Part shown: in pieces, positions 63,292 to 64,000 of the stretch
Position numbering within the stretch: position 1 is the first letter of the stretch
How the letters are laid out: each line of letters opens with the position of its first letter
Assembly (NCBI GenBank): GCA_032622095.1
Contig: CP136063.1
Span: 272,175,426-272,239,425, forward strand
Direction: 5' to 3'
DNA length: 64,000 nucleotides
From: Siphonodentalium dalli
Taxonomy: Eukaryota; Mollusca; Scaphopoda; Gadilida; Siphonodentaliidae
Program-made: the position numbers and the translations under genes
Notes under the pieces: model-generated
What the model was told of the DNA's origin: nothing
The model's database searches: none
What the model saw: only the letters and a program-made list of their open reading frames with translations

Positions 63292-64000
63292 TTGTTACAA
63301 ATAAATAACGCTCATTGTTATATAGTCTATTCTTGGTATGTTTCAAATAAAGAGCGTTCATTGTTAGTCTATTCCTGGTATGTTACAAATAAAGAGCATT
63401 CATTGTTATTCTATTCCTGGTATGTTACAAATAACGAGCGTTCATTGCTAGTCTATTCCCGTTATGTTACAAATAAAGAGCGTTCATTGTTAGACTATTA
63501 CTGGTATGTTACACATAAAGAGCGTTCATTGTTTGTATTATTCCTGGTATGTTACAAATAAAGAACGCGCATTGTTAGTCTATTCCTGGTATGTTACAAA
63601 TAAAGAACGTTCATTTTTAGTCTATCCCTGGTATGTTACAATAAAGAGCGTCATTGTTAGTCTATTCCTGGTATGTTACAAATAAAGAGCGTTCATTGTT
63701 ATTCTATTCCTGGTATGTTACAATTAAAGAGCGTTCATTGTTAGTCTATTCATGGTATGTTACAAATAAAGAACGTCCATTGTTATTCTTATTCATGGTA
63801 TGTTACAGATAAAGAGCGTTCATTGTTAGTCTTATTCCTGGTATGATACACATAAAAAGCGTTCATTGTTAGTCTACTCATTGTATGTTACCAATAAAGA
63901 CCGTTCAGTGTTAGTCTTAGTCATGTTATGTTACAAATTAAGAGCGTTCATTGTTAGTATATTCATGGTATGTTACAAATAAAGATCGTTCATTGTTAGT

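Larger units (their letters stand above)
1..64000 (+). repeat. Satellite array of 42-43 bp monomers filling the window
   Basis: Seen directly: a unit with the core TATGTTACAAATAAAG, an 8-bp GAGCGTTC or GAACGCTC element, then ATTGTTAGTCT and ATTCCTGG, repeats head to tail from end to end, always in this orientation. It is broken only by six copies of a 368-bp insert. Units ending GTCTATTCC are 42 bp and units ending GTCTTATTCC or GTCTTACTCC are 43 bp. A typical unit has 14 G or C in 42 bases. I estimate about 1,450 units by dividing the non-insert length by 42.5. Variants include ACACATAAAG, GTAACCAACAAAG, TGATATATTACAC, GCTAGTC and TTCGTC forms. No gene can be supported anywhere in the array. 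Constitutive heterochromatin (pericentromeric, centromeric or subtelomeric) is the likely setting by analogy with other satellites; the sequence itself does not show location. Confidence 0.97.
57431..64000 (+). repeat. Macro-unit 7, cut by the window end, entering a 3229-bp duplication
   Basis: Long-form order (9-unit run 58476-58871, 509-bp block 59398-59906, marker at 60063, diverged half-subunit at 62316). At about 62668-62725 the sequence switches to a place 3229 bp earlier: the TTGTTCGTCTATTCATGG unit of 59492 recurs at 62721, and markers recur at 60063 and 63292. First-subunit variants (TATCCCTGGTATG near 63625) follow instead of the second-subunit form expected here. The window ends inside this duplicate. 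Confidence 0.87.

Noticed and set aside
1-64000. CRISPR array
   Set aside because: Repeats are contiguous with no unique spacers between them, there are no cas genes, and the variation is scattered through the unit.
1-64000. CENP-B box or telomeric repeat
   Set aside because: I found no match to the CENP-B box pattern (TTCG, four bases, A, two bases, CGGG) in the monomer or insert, and no TTAGGG-type runs. TTAG occurs only as part of GTTAGTC.
1-64000. Pure assembly artefact
   Set aside because: Copies carry private variants and distinct length changes with clean junctions, which simple duplication of reads would not produce. Still, only spanning long reads can confirm the copy order and number.

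Overview
The whole window is a long eukaryotic satellite array. I see no protein-coding gene, rRNA, tRNA or CRISPR array. The building block is a 42-43 bp AT-rich monomer (about one third GC), present in roughly 1,450 head-to-tail copies in one orientation. The core of a unit reads TATGTTACAAATAAAG, then GAGCGTTC or GAACGCTC, then ATTGTTAGTCT, then ATTCCTGG (42 bp) or TATTCCTGG (43 bp). Nothing looks bacterial or viral. A 368-bp non-satellite insert with an (AAAC)n run resembles, from memory, the 3' end of a metazoan SINE. An animal genome, perhaps a mollusc, is therefore the best guess, at low confidence.

The array is hierarchical. Monomers form 86-bp dimers, 128-bp trimers and blocks of about 510 bp. 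These make up a 3.23-3.31 kb subunit, which lies inside an 8.2-8.9 kb macro-unit. Each macro-unit is marked by one copy of the insert. The inserts start at 10713, 22124, 27793, 36016, 48573 and 57431. The intervals between them (11411, 5669, 8223, 12557 and 8858 bp) differ by whole sub-blocks and fit unequal exchange: 11411 = 8223 + 3230 - 42; 5669 = 8223 - 2554; 12557 = 8858 + 3699; 8858 = 8223 + 509 + 84 + 42.

Layout: 1-3180 is a homogeneous block of about 75 monomers, a large expansion of a segment that has only 8-9 units in ordinary macro-units. 3181-10712 is a macro-unit lacking its left end. 10713-22123 is a macro-unit with an extra 3230-bp subunit. 22124-27792 has a 2554-bp internal deletion. 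27793-36015 is the short standard form. 36016-48572 is a chimera with a 3699-bp duplication. 48573-57430 is the long standard form. 57431-64000 is a partial macro-unit that enters another 3229-bp duplication before the window ends.

The many short open frames encode a 14-residue repeat (VYSWYVTNKERSLL-like). They exist only because 42 is divisible by three, and I do not regard them as genes. The most notable observations are the nearly invariant insert repeated in register, the readable crossover junctions, the two monomer classes whose 8-bp cores are exact reverse complements, and an AATAAA polyadenylation hexamer in nearly every unit on one strand only.
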